Source: Ruminococcus turbiniformis (GTDB lineage Bacteria > Bacillota > Clostridia > Lachnospirales > Lachnospiraceae). Taken from it: a stretch of 64,000 nt of DNA. The stretch is from assembly GCF_020687545.1 (NCBI RefSeq), contig NZ_JAJEQX010000016.1, positions 1-64,000 on the forward strand, written 5' to 3'. Numbering within the stretch: position 1 is the stretch's first letter; each line of letters begins with the position of its first letter. Below, piece after piece: positions 9,289 through 17,913 of the stretch. The notes beneath the pieces were generated by a model. That model was not told the origin of the DNA and made no database searches. It was given only the letters and a program-made list of their open reading frames with translations. Position numbers and translations under genes: made by a program.

Positions 9289-9771
9289 TTATCCCTGAAC
9301 CGCGCCCTCGTCCGCGATCAGGTTCTCTCCGTCCGCCGCGGAAGTGGCAAGCTCGTCGCACCGCTCGTTCTGGGGATGTCCGTCGTGGCCTTTCACCCAG
9401 TGGAAGGTAACACTGTGGGGCTCCTTTGCGGCCAGAAGCCGTTTCCAGAGATCCACGTTTTTTACCGGTTCATTCTTTCCCCGCTTCCACCCTTTTTTCA
9501 GCCATCCGTCCACCCAGTGCTGGTTGAACGCGTTTACTACGTACTGGGAATCCGAGTACACTTCCACCGTGCAGGGGCGGTTAAGCGCCTCAAGCCCGGC
9601 GATCACCGCCATCAGCTCCATCCGGTTGTTCGTCGTCCTGATATATCCCTGGGAGATCTCCTTTACGTGAAGCTCTCCCTTTGTGTCCACATATTCAAGC
9701 ACGGTGCCGTATCCTCCCGGTCCGTCCGGGTTTCCTCTCGCCGCGCCGTCTGTATAGATTTTTACCAGCAT
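9289..9771 (-). CDS. rnhA: Ribonuclease HI
   Basis: This 160-residue enzyme degrades the RNA strand of RNA-DNA hybrids. The RNase H fold is clear: [18 protein letters not shown] carries the first catalytic aspartate, [15 protein letters not shown] the glutamate, [14 protein letters not shown] the second aspartate, and [11 protein letters not shown] the last. The length equals that of typical single-domain bacterial enzymes. It sits 30 bases downstream of the metal-dependent hydrolase gene on the same strand. Confidence 0.96.
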   Translation of the reverse strand: MLVKIYTDGAARGNPDGPGGYGTVLEYVDTKGELHVKEISQGYIRTTNNRMELMAVIAGLEALNRPCTVEVYSDSQYVVNAFNQHWVDGWLKKGWKRGKNEPVKNVDLWKRLLAAKEPHSVTFHWVKGHDGHPQNERCDELATSAADGENLIADEGAVQG

Positions 9772-9801
9772 AAATGTATCTCTCCGTTTTCCTGTTCCTC
9801 T

Positions 9802-10500
9802 TTAAAGATCAAACTGCTGCCCTTCCCGCTCGATCTTCACAATCCGCTCTCTGTAATCCGCCGTGCATTTCTCCAGCATCAGGCGTTCAAAGACGTCATA
9901 ATTCCCCCAGAAATGCATGGGAAATACCCGGTCCGTCCGGGTCCGCTTCATAAAACAGTCGATCCCCCAGCAGTACTGCTCGCCGAGCCGCGGGTCCACC
10001 GGGACAAACGCGACGTCGATCTTCTCCGGCTCCAGCTTGTTGATCTCCGACTGGTAGGATCTGCGCATCGCCTTGTTGAACGCTTCCGGCTCCCCTTCCC
10101 AGTGCCACCAGTTCAGATCGCCCGCATGATAGATTGTTTTCCCCTCGCAGCGGACAAGGTATGCCACACCCTCGTCGTTGGACCGGAGGGTGCGCACCGT
10201 GCAGCCCGAAACGGTTTGTTCCTCGTTCGGGCCCATGAAGATTACGCCGCTTTGCCCGTCCGCGACACTTTGTTTTGTGTTTTCGTCTGCCGAAAGGACA
10301 TAGCGGATCTCGTCAAACTCCTTTTGCAGCCGGAACACATCCCGGTTAAAGTGATCGTAATGTGAATGGCTCACAAACACGATCATCTTTTTTCCCCTGT
10401 CCATCTCCGGCAGTTCTCCTCTGTAATAGTCGAACAGGAAATACGCCCTGTCCGACTCCACGAGGAACCCGCTGTGTCCCAGATATGTTACTCTCATCAT
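9802..10500 (-). CDS. Metallo-beta-lactamase fold (UlaG-like) hydrolase
   Basis: A 232-residue metal-dependent hydrolase. It opens with RVTYLGHSGFLVE and carries the HSHYDHF (HxHxDH) metal site near residue 47, followed by the second histidine in YHAGDLNWW. The substrate is unknown. Its start overlaps the stop of the upstream MoaB/Mog-like gene by four bases (ATGA), which points to translational coupling. Two adjacent ATG codons could each serve as start; the first is given. Confidence 0.85.
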   Translation of the reverse strand: MMRVTYLGHSGFLVESDRAYFLFDYYRGELPEMDRGKKMIVFVSHSHYDHFNRDVFRLQKEFDEIRYVLSADENTKQSVADGQSGVIFMGPNEEQTVSGCTVRTLRSNDEGVAYLVRCEGKTIYHAGDLNWWHWEGEPEAFNKAMRRSYQSEINKLEPEKIDVAFVPVDPRLGEQYCWGIDCFMKRTRTDRVFPMHFWGNYDVFERLMLEKCTADYRERIVKIEREGQQFDL

Positions 10501-10961
10501 AAATTTATGTTCTCCACAACCTGTACCACTTCCGGAAGAATGTATTCCATATCTTCCTTTGCCGTCTTTGCGCTCTCCGGAAGGTTGATGATCAGCGTTC
10601 CCTTTCTGATTCCCGCCGCCATGCGGTCCAGAACCGCCTTTTTGGAATATCTCAGGTTATAGGCCCTGAGCGCCTCCGGTATGCCCGGAAGCATGCACTC
10701 CGCCACATCTGAGAGTGCGTCCGGAGCGCAGTCGCCTTCCATATATCCGGTGGCTCCGGTTGTCAGAATCAGCTCCACGGAACCGGAATCGGAAAGCTGC
10801 CGCATAACGGACGATACGACCTCCCTCTCCTGGGGAAGGAGGCCCGCGGCCTTCACTTCAAGTCCCACCTGTTCCAGCATTCTCTTAAGCGCGGACGCCG
10901 CCGCACTCTCTGCCTTTGCCTTATATGCACCCGAATCGATTGTAAATATTGCTGCTCTCAT
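10497..10961 (-). CDS. MoaB/Mog molybdopterin-binding fold protein
   Basis: A 154-residue protein with the MoaB/Mog (MoCF_biosynth) fold. In the family these proteins bind molybdopterin and adenylylate it. The loop LTTGATGYMEGD replaces the usual TTGGTG...D signature, and the following CAPDALSDV is only loosely like the usual TPEAT segment. The later INLPESAKTAKED resembles the family's NLPGSPK loop. Function is therefore uncertain: it could be a divergent cofactor enzyme or a repurposed fold. No other molybdenum cofactor genes are nearby. The start ATG follows AAAGGGG; a GTG lies just before it. It is translationally coupled to the MBL-fold gene. Confidence 0.75.
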   Translation of the reverse strand: MRAAIFTIDSGAYKAKAESAAASALKRMLEQVGLEVKAAGLLPQEREVVSSVMRQLSDSGSVELILTTGATGYMEGDCAPDALSDVAECMLPGIPEALRAYNLRYSKKAVLDRMAAGIRKGTLIINLPESAKTAKEDMEYILPEVVQVVENINL

Positions 10962-11029
10962 CACATGTACCCCTTTCTGAATCTTCTGTTCTCCCCATTA
11001 TTTCCGCGTTTTTCCGGATCCTTCCCGGC

Positions 11030-12325
11030 CTATTCCCCGAGGATGCGCTGTGCGATCCGGTTCGCGTTTTCGTAAACTGCTGCCGGTTCCTCTCCGATCA
11101 TAAACTCACCGTTCTGATACAGAACACGTCCGTTTACCATCGTCATCTTTATATTCTGCTTGCTGCCGCTGTAGACGATATTTTTCTCAATACTGTGGAA
11201 AGGCTGCATATTGGGCTGCATCAGATCGATCATAATCAGATCCGCCCGCTTGCCCTGCGCAATCACGTCGCAGTCCGTAAGCCCCATGGCGCGCGCGCCG
11301 TTCACCGTCGCCATCTTGAGCACGTCCATGGCCGGAACCGCCTCCGGATCGTCGCAGAACACTTTCTGCAGTCCTGTCACAAGGAACATCTCCCGGAACA
11401 TGTCCAGACAGTTGTTGCTTGCCGGCCCGTCCGTTCCGATGGCAACGGAAATGCCCTCGTCCACATACCGCTTCACCGGCGCAATGCCGCTTGCCAGTTT
11501 CAGGTTGGAGGCCGGGTTCGTCACAACCGTAAGGTTTCTCTTTTTCAGAATGTCAAAGTCCGCCTCATCCATATGCACGCCGTGGAACAGCGTTCCGCCG
11601 TGCGCGAACAGCCCAAGAGAGTCCATGTACGCCACAGGCGTCATCCCCGTGCGCGCCCGGCACTCCTCCACTTCCCGCTTCGTCTCCGAACAGTGAACCG
11701 CAACGGGGGATTTGTATTTTTCCGCCACTGCGGCGATTCCTTCCATCAGCTCCCGGCTCGTCGTGTACTCCGCGTGGAACCCCATCCGGTAGGAAAGCAG
11801 GCTCTCCGGATCCCGGCTGTATTCCAGATAGTCCCGCTCTATATCCTCAGGCGTTCCCCCAAAATCATTGATATCCCCGCAGAACACCATCCGGAATCCG
11901 CTCTCACGGGCAGCGTCAGCGCTGGATTCTCTTAACTTGTACATGTCAAACGCCGAGGTCATGCCGCTTGTCACGTATTCCATCACCGCAAGCTTTGTCA
12001 GCCAGTACACATCGTCCCCGGTCAGCTTGGCCTCCGCGGGGAACACCCGGTCATAAAGCCACTCCTGCAGCTTCATGTCATCCGCATAGGAGCGCAGAAA
12101 TGTCATGGCGGAGTGGGTGTGGGCGTTTTTAAATCCCGGCATGATCAGATTTCCGCCCGCGTCGATCTCCTGATCCCACCCTTTAGAGTCTTCTCCGTCT
12201 CCTTTTCCCTCTCCGGCAGGAATGACCGAGAGAATCCGGCCGTCACTGATCCGGATCTCCCCGTCAAAGATCTCCCTGCCCTCTTCCATTGTCAGTATCT
12301 TTGCATTATAGATTCTTGTTCTCAT
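11030..12325 (-). CDS. Amidohydrolase, S-adenosylhomocysteine/methylthioadenosine deaminase-like
   Basis: A 431-residue metal-dependent amidohydrolase of the SAH/MTA deaminase and chlorohydrolase group, which deaminate adenine-bearing nucleosides. Metal ligands are seen in GFKNAHTHSAMTF (HxH), AVHCSETKRE, HGVHMDE and GTDGPASNN. The C-terminal beta-sandwich segment ends at GEEPAAVYENANRIAQRIL. A purine nucleoside phosphorylase gene lies immediately upstream on the same strand, which fits a nucleoside salvage or SAH-clearing role. The exact substrate is inferred. Confidence 0.82.
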   Translation of the reverse strand: MRTRIYNAKILTMEEGREIFDGEIRISDGRILSVIPAGEGKGDGEDSKGWDQEIDAGGNLIMPGFKNAHTHSAMTFLRSYADDMKLQEWLYDRVFPAEAKLTGDDVYWLTKLAVMEYVTSGMTSAFDMYKLRESSADAARESGFRMVFCGDINDFGGTPEDIERDYLEYSRDPESLLSYRMGFHAEYTTSRELMEGIAAVAEKYKSPVAVHCSETKREVEECRARTGMTPVAYMDSLGLFAHGGTLFHGVHMDEADFDILKKRNLTVVTNPASNLKLASGIAPVKRYVDEGISVAIGTDGPASNNCLDMFREMFLVTGLQKVFCDDPEAVPAMDVLKMATVNGARAMGLTDCDVIAQGKRADLIMIDLMQPNMQPFHSIEKNIVYSGSKQNIKMTMVNGRVLYQNGEFMIGEEPAAVYENANRIAQRILGE

Positions 12326-12374
12326 CTGAAATTCACCTCGCCTGTATTTTCCAAACGCTCGCTCAGCCTGTGTT

Positions 12375-13214
12375 TCAGTCTTCCTGTCCCTTTGCCATTC
12401 TTCCGATACTCTCCGTCACGAGCCGCTCAAACTCCCTCGCGCGCAGGTCTGCCACAGCCTGTACGTCCAGGTGGCTTAACTCCTCCCCGGAAAGTCCGCT
12501 GGCCATGTTGGAGATGCAGGACACCCCGCACACTCTCATGCCGGCATGGCGCGCCGCAATCGCCTCGCACGCGGTGCTCATGCCCACAGCGTCCGCTCCC
12601 AGCACCGCATACATCCGGATCTCCGCCGGACTTTCAAAATTCGGGCCTGTCGTCTGCAGGTAGACGCCCTCCTTTAGTGAGATCTTCTCTTCCGCAGCCG
12701 TCCGGCGGATCTGCTCCATCAGTTCCTCGTCATAAATGTGGGTCATATCCGGGAACCTCTCTCCCAGCTCCGAGACATTCTCCCCGATCAGCGGGGAAGG
12801 CACGAAGCTTGAGATCTGATCCGTGATCAGCATAAAGTCTCCCACGGAAAAGTCTCTGTTGATTCCCCCGGACGCGTTGGTGAGGAAAAGAATCTCCGCG
12901 CCCATCCGCCGCATCAGGCGGACCGGGAGAACCACCTCCTCCATCGTGTACCCTTCATAGTAGTGCACCCTGCCTTTCATGACAACCGCGGGCACATCAT
13001 TTATAGATCCCAGAAGGAATTTTCCGTCATGGCCTTCCACGGTAGATACCGGAAATCCGGGAATATCTCCGTACGGGATCTCCTTCTCCACCTTCATATT
13101 GCGGGCATAGCCGCCAAGCCCCGAACCGAGGATCAGTCCCGCCCGGGGAATAAAATCCGTAACTGTTCTGACATATTCATAGCATTTTTCCAGTCTGTCA
13201 AATTGTGCGCTCAT
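12375..13214 (-). CDS. Purine nucleoside phosphorylase (trimeric, type I)
   Basis: A 279-residue phosphorylase that splits purine nucleosides with phosphate into base and ribose 1-phosphate. Signatures include IPRAGLILGSGLGGYA, FPVSTVEGHDGKFLLG, MKGRVHYYEGY, TNASGGI, and the substrate site TTGPNFESPAEIRM with GADAVGMSTACEAI. The ATG at 13214 follows AAAGGAGGA; an upstream in-frame start has no such site. It is cotranscribed with, and probably feeds or follows, the adjacent amidohydrolase. Confidence 0.93.
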   Translation of the reverse strand: MSAQFDRLEKCYEYVRTVTDFIPRAGLILGSGLGGYARNMKVEKEIPYGDIPGFPVSTVEGHDGKFLLGSINDVPAVVMKGRVHYYEGYTMEEVVLPVRLMRRMGAEILFLTNASGGINRDFSVGDFMLITDQISSFVPSPLIGENVSELGERFPDMTHIYDEELMEQIRRTAAEEKISLKEGVYLQTTGPNFESPAEIRMYAVLGADAVGMSTACEAIAARHAGMRVCGVSCISNMASGLSGEELSHLDVQAVADLRAREFERLVTESIGRMAKGQED

Positions 13215-13311
13215 CCGAGTCCTCCTTTGTATTCTAACTGGTATTATAATATCAGGCGGGCTCTCATTCAAGGGATTTTTGCCCGCGTCTCACAGAATGG
13301 CGGCGCGCATC

Positions 13312-14784
13312 TCATATAATGATGCACACAAGCCCGCCGTTTGTGTCGTTTACGATCTTCTGCATGGAATCCTGAAGTTTCGCCTGGCTCTCGTCATTGA
13401 TCATGGAAATCTTGTTCTTCATCCCGTCTGTGACGAGCTCCTCAACGGTTTTGCCGAAAATATTGGTTCCCCATACGCCCTCCGGCGTCTCCCCTTCTTT
13501 CCGGATGTACTCCGCCAGATCCCGGGCCTGTTTCTCGCTGCCCACGATGGGAGCGATCTCCGTCTCAATGCTTGCCCGGATCATGTGAATGGACGGCGCA
13601 TGGGAGCGGATCTTGACCCCGAATTTGCTCCCCTGTTTGATGATCACCGGGTCTTCCAGTGTGATCTCGTCTTTCGACGGGGTGACCACGCCATAGCCTT
13701 TTAATTTCACGCTGTTAAACGCGTCACGGATGCGGCTGATCTCTGCCTGCGTGGACGCCATCTCGCGGACCGTGGAGATGAGTTCGTACTCCCCGCTGAT
13801 CTTTGTCCCTGTAAGCTCACTTAACACCTCGTAGTAGTATTTCTGGTCGTAATCGATCCGTATCTTCACCCTGCCGGAATCCATCTCGATCTGATCGACC
13901 GAGATCTTCTCTATGTACGGACTCTCCGACTCCATTTCCCGGGACGCGATTCCCCGTATTTCATCCATGTCCTCCATCACCGCGCGCACATTTTCCAGCA
14001 GGTCTTTCTTGATCCGGTGGTCTCTTGAGAGCATTTCCACCCATTTGGGGACAAAGAACTCCACTTCCGTGACAGGAAATTCGTAGAGCACCTGGCGCAT
14101 AATCTCATGGATCTCCTCGGGGCGCACCTGCTCGCAGTTTACGGGCATGACACGCGCGCCGTACTTCTGCTCCAGCTCCTCCTTCAGCGCCTCCGCCTCC
14201 TCCGAATAAGGCTTCCTGCAGTTTAAGAGAATAAGGAACGGTTTGCCGATGGACTGAAGCTCCTTTACGGTCTTCTCCTCCGCGGCGACATAGTTTTCCC
14301 TCAGCAGATCCGTAACACTTCCGTCTGTCGTCACCACAAACCCGATGGTCGCGTGATCCCGTATCACTTTCTGCGTTCCGATGGCCGCCGCCTTTGTAAA
14401 CGGAATCTCGTATTCAAACCAGGGCGTTTTCACCTGCCGCTCGCTGCCGTTCTCCGTGTGTCCGGAAGCCCCCTCCACCATGTACCCCACACAGTCAATC
14501 AGACGTATCTTCACTTCCACATCGGGCGAGAGCGTGACCGAGGCGGCCTCCTTTGGCACGAATTTCGGCTCTGTCGTCATGATCGTCGTGCCGGAGGCGG
14601 ACTGGGGAAGTTCATCCCGGCTCCGGTCTCTTGCGTGTTCATCTGCCATGTTCGGAAGGACAAGGAGATCCATAAACCGCTTGATAAAGGTAGATTTTCC
14701 CGTCCGGACCGGGCCAACCACGCCGATATAGATCTCACCGTTTGTCCGCGCTTTCATATCTCTGTATACCTGAAATGAATCCAT
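13312..14784 (-). CDS. spoIVA: Stage IV sporulation protein A
   Basis: A 490-residue spore-coat morphogenetic ATPase that polymerises on the forespore surface and anchors the coat basement layer. The Walker A motif GPVRTGKST lies at residues 24-32. Typical family stretches follow: TTIMTTEPKFVP, IRLIDCVGYMVEGA and HATIGFVVTTDGS. The C-terminus ends with GGLVCIII, as expected for this family. The ATG at 14784 follows a run of Gs; upstream in-frame sequence is the promoter region and gpsA end. A sigma-E-like promoter at 14812-14841 fits mother-cell expression. Its presence indicates an endospore former. Confidence 0.97.
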   Translation of the reverse strand: MDSFQVYRDMKARTNGEIYIGVVGPVRTGKSTFIKRFMDLLVLPNMADEHARDRSRDELPQSASGTTIMTTEPKFVPKEAASVTLSPDVEVKIRLIDCVGYMVEGASGHTENGSERQVKTPWFEYEIPFTKAAAIGTQKVIRDHATIGFVVTTDGSVTDLLRENYVAAEEKTVKELQSIGKPFLILLNCRKPYSEEAEALKEELEQKYGARVMPVNCEQVRPEEIHEIMRQVLYEFPVTEVEFFVPKWVEMLSRDHRIKKDLLENVRAVMEDMDEIRGIASREMESESPYIEKISVDQIEMDSGRVKIRIDYDQKYYYEVLSELTGTKISGEYELISTVREMASTQAEISRIRDAFNSVKLKGYGVVTPSKDEITLEDPVIIKQGSKFGVKIRSHAPSIHMIRASIETEIAPIVGSEKQARDLAEYIRKEGETPEGVWGTNIFGKTVEELVTDGMKNKISMINDESQAKLQDSMQKIVNDTNGGLVCIII

Positions 14785-14811
14785 AAAAATACCCCCTTGT
14801 TCTGCTGATAC

Positions 14812-14841
14812 AGTGTATGCAGCATCAAAAGGGGGTATGAC
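14812..14841 (-). promoter_or_regulatory. Sigma-E-like promoter for spoIVA
   Basis: On the minus strand, GTCATACC (14841-14834) and CATACACT (14819-14812) are separated by 14 bases. These match the sigma-E -35 and -10 patterns of Bacillus and Clostridium (roughly GTCATATT and CATACAnT). The site lies between gpsA and spoIVA, allowing mother-cell expression apart from the housekeeping genes upstream. Confidence 0.7.
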
Positions 14842-14900
14842 CCGAATCGCGGGATTTCTCACCTGTCTTCTTTTTCGGCTGTCTTTTTTCTCCGGCTGTC

Positions 14901-15917
14901 CTATTCTCCGTCCCACGTAAGCGAAGTGTTCTCGCTTCTCGACTCTCTCTGCATCAGGTCATCCACCGCCTCTGCCGGGGACTTTCCTTCAAACAGGACC
15001 GCATTGACCTCATCCACGATCGGCATGGACACCTCGTACTCTCTCGCCAGCCGTGCAGCTGCCTTTGCAGAGTACACGCCTTCCACAACCATCTTCACCT
15101 CGTCCATGGCCTCCTGCATCGTCTTTCCCTGTCCGATCAGGTATCCGGCTTTTCTGTTCCGGCTGTGAACACTGGCACAGGTTACAATCAGATCTCCGAT
15201 GCCGGTCAGTCCGGTAAACGTCTGGATCTTTCCGCCCATCTTCACGCCCAGCCGCGCGATCTCGGCGATGCCGCGGGTGATAAGCGCCGCTTTCGTGTTG
15301 TCGCCGTATCCGAGTCCGTCCGCAATGCCTGCTGCGAGGGCGATCACGTTCTTTAAGGAGCCGCCCAGCTCAATCCCGAGAATATCCGGGCTTGTGTACA
15401 CGCGGAACACCCGGCTTATGAACATGGACTGCAGATACTCGGCCGTCTTCCGGCTCTTCGCGCCGATGACGCATGTGGTCGGCAGTCTGCGCCCTACCTC
15501 CTCGGCATGGCTCGGCCCTGAGAGAACCGCCACGTCCGCCTGAGGGATCTCCTGCTCAATCTGTCTTGATAAAGTCATAAGGGTAGACTCCTCAATCCCC
15601 TTCGCCACGTCCACGATGATCTGGCCTTCCGCCACAAACGGTCTCATCTTTCGCGCTGTCTCCCTTGTAAACGGGGAGGGCACGGCAAGCACGAGGAAAT
15701 CCTTTCCCCGGATCGCAGACTCCATATCCCCGGTGATGACCATGTCGTCCGCGAGCTTTACGCCGGGAAGTTTCAGCTCATGCTCCCGCTTTTCATTTAA
15801 CATTTTCACTTCTCTCTCGTCAATCGACCAGATTGTCACATTGTGTCCGTTGTCGTGAAGAAGGACCGACAGGGCCGTACCCCAGCTGCCGGCTCCAAGT
15901 AACCCTACATTTGCCAT
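14901..15917 (-). CDS. gpsA: NAD(P)-dependent glycerol-3-phosphate dehydrogenase
   Basis: This 338-residue enzyme reduces dihydroxyacetone phosphate to sn-glycerol 3-phosphate for phospholipid synthesis. The N-terminal Rossmann motif GLLGAGSWGTAL is at residues 5-16. LVLAVPSPFTRE and LSGPSHAEEV are typical. The C-terminal domain carries ELGGSLKNVIALAAGIADGLGYGDN with the catalytic lysine. It is seven bases downstream of plsY, whose product uses glycerol 3-phosphate. Confidence 0.97.
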   Translation of the reverse strand: MANVGLLGAGSWGTALSVLLHDNGHNVTIWSIDEREVKMLNEKREHELKLPGVKLADDMVITGDMESAIRGKDFLVLAVPSPFTRETARKMRPFVAEGQIIVDVAKGIEESTLMTLSRQIEQEIPQADVAVLSGPSHAEEVGRRLPTTCVIGAKSRKTAEYLQSMFISRVFRVYTSPDILGIELGGSLKNVIALAAGIADGLGYGDNTKAALITRGIAEIARLGVKMGGKIQTFTGLTGIGDLIVTCASVHSRNRKAGYLIGQGKTMQEAMDEVKMVVEGVYSAKAAARLAREYEVSMPIVDEVNAVLFEGKSPAEAVDDLMQRESRSENTSLTWDGE

Positions 15918-15923
15918 AACAAA

Positions 15924-16580
15924 CTACTCCTTTTTCTTTGAACCGAATTTATTCTCCGTTCCCGCCAGAAGTCTTCCGATGTTTGCTCTGTGCCTGTACC
16001 ATGCCATCGCGGTAAGCAGGAAAAGCACGATATAGCACTCATAACAGCGGGATTCACTCATGTCAAGCCAGCCCGTCTGCCCGATCAGCACCATCTCCAC
16101 AAAGAAAGCGGTGTAAGCGCACAGCGAGCCGACTGATATGTATCGTGTCACAATGACCGGAACGAGGAAAAACGCCAGCGTGACAGGAATCATAAAAAGG
16201 CTGTACGGCACGTTCCAGAAACTGTTTACCACAACGAGCCCGGCCATAACCGCGATTCCCTTCCCCCCTTTAAAGTTCATATAAAACGGAAAATTATGTC
16301 CCAGCGTGACGCCCGCTCCCGCGTACACGGCAAGAAGCGGCAGACAGTCGGTGCCCCGGTAGAGCAGACATACGATCAGGAAGGCCGCCACACATTTTAC
16401 CACATCCCCCGCAAATGTCAGAAGTCCCGCCTTCCATCCGAGGACACGCAGCGCGTTCGTCGTGCCCGCGTTCCCGCTGCCTTTTTTCCGGATGTCCACA
16501 TGGCTCATCCGGCCCACCAGATAGCCGGTCTGAAACAGCCCGCACACATAGCCGACTGCAAGACAGATCAATCGTTCCAT
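15924..16580 (-). CDS. plsY: Acyl-phosphate:glycerol-3-phosphate acyltransferase
   Basis: A 218-residue membrane enzyme that transfers acyl groups from acyl phosphate (made by PlsX) to glycerol 3-phosphate. Several hydrophobic segments span the protein. Family motifs are seen: SGNAGTTNALRVLGWK near residue 36, GHNFPFYMNFKGGKGIAV near 93, and the C-terminal RHRANIGRLLAGTENKFG. It lies between der and gpsA with short spacings, so an operon is likely. plsX and acpP lie elsewhere in this window. Confidence 0.96.
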   Translation of the reverse strand: MERLICLAVGYVCGLFQTGYLVGRMSHVDIRKKGSGNAGTTNALRVLGWKAGLLTFAGDVVKCVAAFLIVCLLYRGTDCLPLLAVYAGAGVTLGHNFPFYMNFKGGKGIAVMAGLVVVNSFWNVPYSLFMIPVTLAFFLVPVIVTRYISVGSLCAYTAFFVEMVLIGQTGWLDMSESRCYECYIVLFLLTAMAWYRHRANIGRLLAGTENKFGSKKKE

Positions 16581-16584
16581 AACT

Positions 16585-17913
16585 TTACTGCTCCTTTTCC
16601 TTTCTCTCCCTTATGAAAAACTTCAGCGAAGTCCCCTTAAATCCGAAAGCCTCCCGGATCTTATTCTCCAGATATCTCGTGTAGGAAAAGTGCATCAGCT
16701 CCTTGTCATTTACAAAAATAACGAAAGAGGGCGGCTTTACAGACACCTGGGTAATATAGTAAAGCTTCAGGCGCTTGCCCTTATCAGACGGCGGCTGCTG
16801 CATGGCGACCGCCTCGGTCATGATCTCGTTGAGCACTCCGGTTGCAACCCGGAGCGTCTGGCTCGCAATCACCATATCGATCATATCATAAAGACGGTTC
16901 AGACGCTGTCCCGTCGCCGCAGACACGTACATAATCTCCGCGTACGGCATATAGGAGAGCACCTGACGGATCTGGCTTTCGTACTCCCGCATGGTGCGGT
17001 CGTTTTTCTCAATGGCGTCCCACTTGTTTACAACGATAATGATGCCTTTTCCCCTCTCATGGGCGATTCCCGCGATCTTCGCGTCCTGTTCGGTCACGCC
17101 TTCCGTGGCGTCGATCACCATTAAAACCACATCCGCTCTCTCCACGGCGGATACGGTGCGGATAATGCTGTACCGTTCCAGTTCTTCCTTGATCTTGCTC
17201 TTCCTGCGAAGGCCCGCGGTGTCAATGAATATATATTCCCTGCCGTCGTGGACAATCTCCGTGTCGATGGCGTCTCTCGTCGTTCCCGCCACATCGGATA
17301 CGATCACCCGGTTCTCTCCCATAAGCCGGTTGATGATCGAAGATTTTCCCACGTTCGGTTTCCCGACAATGGCAATCCTCGGCCGGTCGTCATCCTCCTC
17401 GGAAGCGTCCCCTTCCGGGAAATACGCCGCCACGGTCTCCAGCATGTCTCCGATTCCAAGTCGGGAAGCCGCGGAAACCGGAACCGGATCACCGATTCCG
17501 AGATTGTAAAACTCGTACACATCCGGCATGTATTTTTCAAAATTGTCGACTTTGTTGACTACAAGCACAACCGGTTTTCCGGAGCGCCTTAACATGTCCG
17601 CCACTTTGGAATCCGCATCCACAAGTCCCTGGCGCACATCTGTGATAAAGATGATCACGTCCGCGGTCTCGATGGCGATCTGCGCCTGCTCCCTCATCTG
17701 AGAGAGGATCACGTCTTTGCTGTCCGGCTCGATTCCGCCGGTGTCTATTATGGTAAATTCTCTGTCAAGCCATGTCACGTCCGCATAGATTCTGTCTCTT
17801 GTCACGCCCGGAGTATCCTTGACAATGGAGATCATCTCCCCTGCAAGCGCGTTGAACAGTGTGGATTTTCCCACATTCGGACGTCCCACAATGGCCACTA
17901 CTGGTTTGCTCAT
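16585..17913 (-). CDS. der: Ribosome biogenesis GTPase Der
   Basis: A 442-residue tandem GTPase needed for 50S subunit assembly. Two G domains are clear: GRPNVGKSTLFNAL with DTGGIE and NKVD, and GKPNVGKSSIINRL with DTAGLR and NKWD. A C-terminal KH-like domain ends with TSLKFFIRERKEKEQ. The start overlaps the stop of the upstream DUF512 gene by four bases (ATGA-type), so the two are translationally coupled. Confidence 0.98.
   Translation of the reverse strand: MSKPVVAIVGRPNVGKSTLFNALAGEMISIVKDTPGVTRDRIYADVTWLDREFTIIDTGGIEPDSKDVILSQMREQAQIAIETADVIIFITDVRQGLVDADSKVADMLRRSGKPVVLVVNKVDNFEKYMPDVYEFYNLGIGDPVPVSAASRLGIGDMLETVAAYFPEGDASEEDDDRPRIAIVGKPNVGKSSIINRLMGENRVIVSDVAGTTRDAIDTEIVHDGREYIFIDTAGLRRKSKIKEELERYSIIRTVSAVERADVVLMVIDATEGVTEQDAKIAGIAHERGKGIIIVVNKWDAIEKNDRTMREYESQIRQVLSYMPYAEIMYVSAATGQRLNRLYDMIDMVIASQTLRVATGVLNEIMTEAVAMQQPPSDKGKRLKLYYITQVSVKPPSFVIFVNDKELMHFSYTRYLENKIREAFGFKGTSLKFFIRERKEKEQ

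Noticed and set aside
9259..10365. A 368-codon open frame antisense to rnhA and the MBL-fold gene
   Set aside because: It spans two real genes on the other strand, and its composition is that of a shadow frame.
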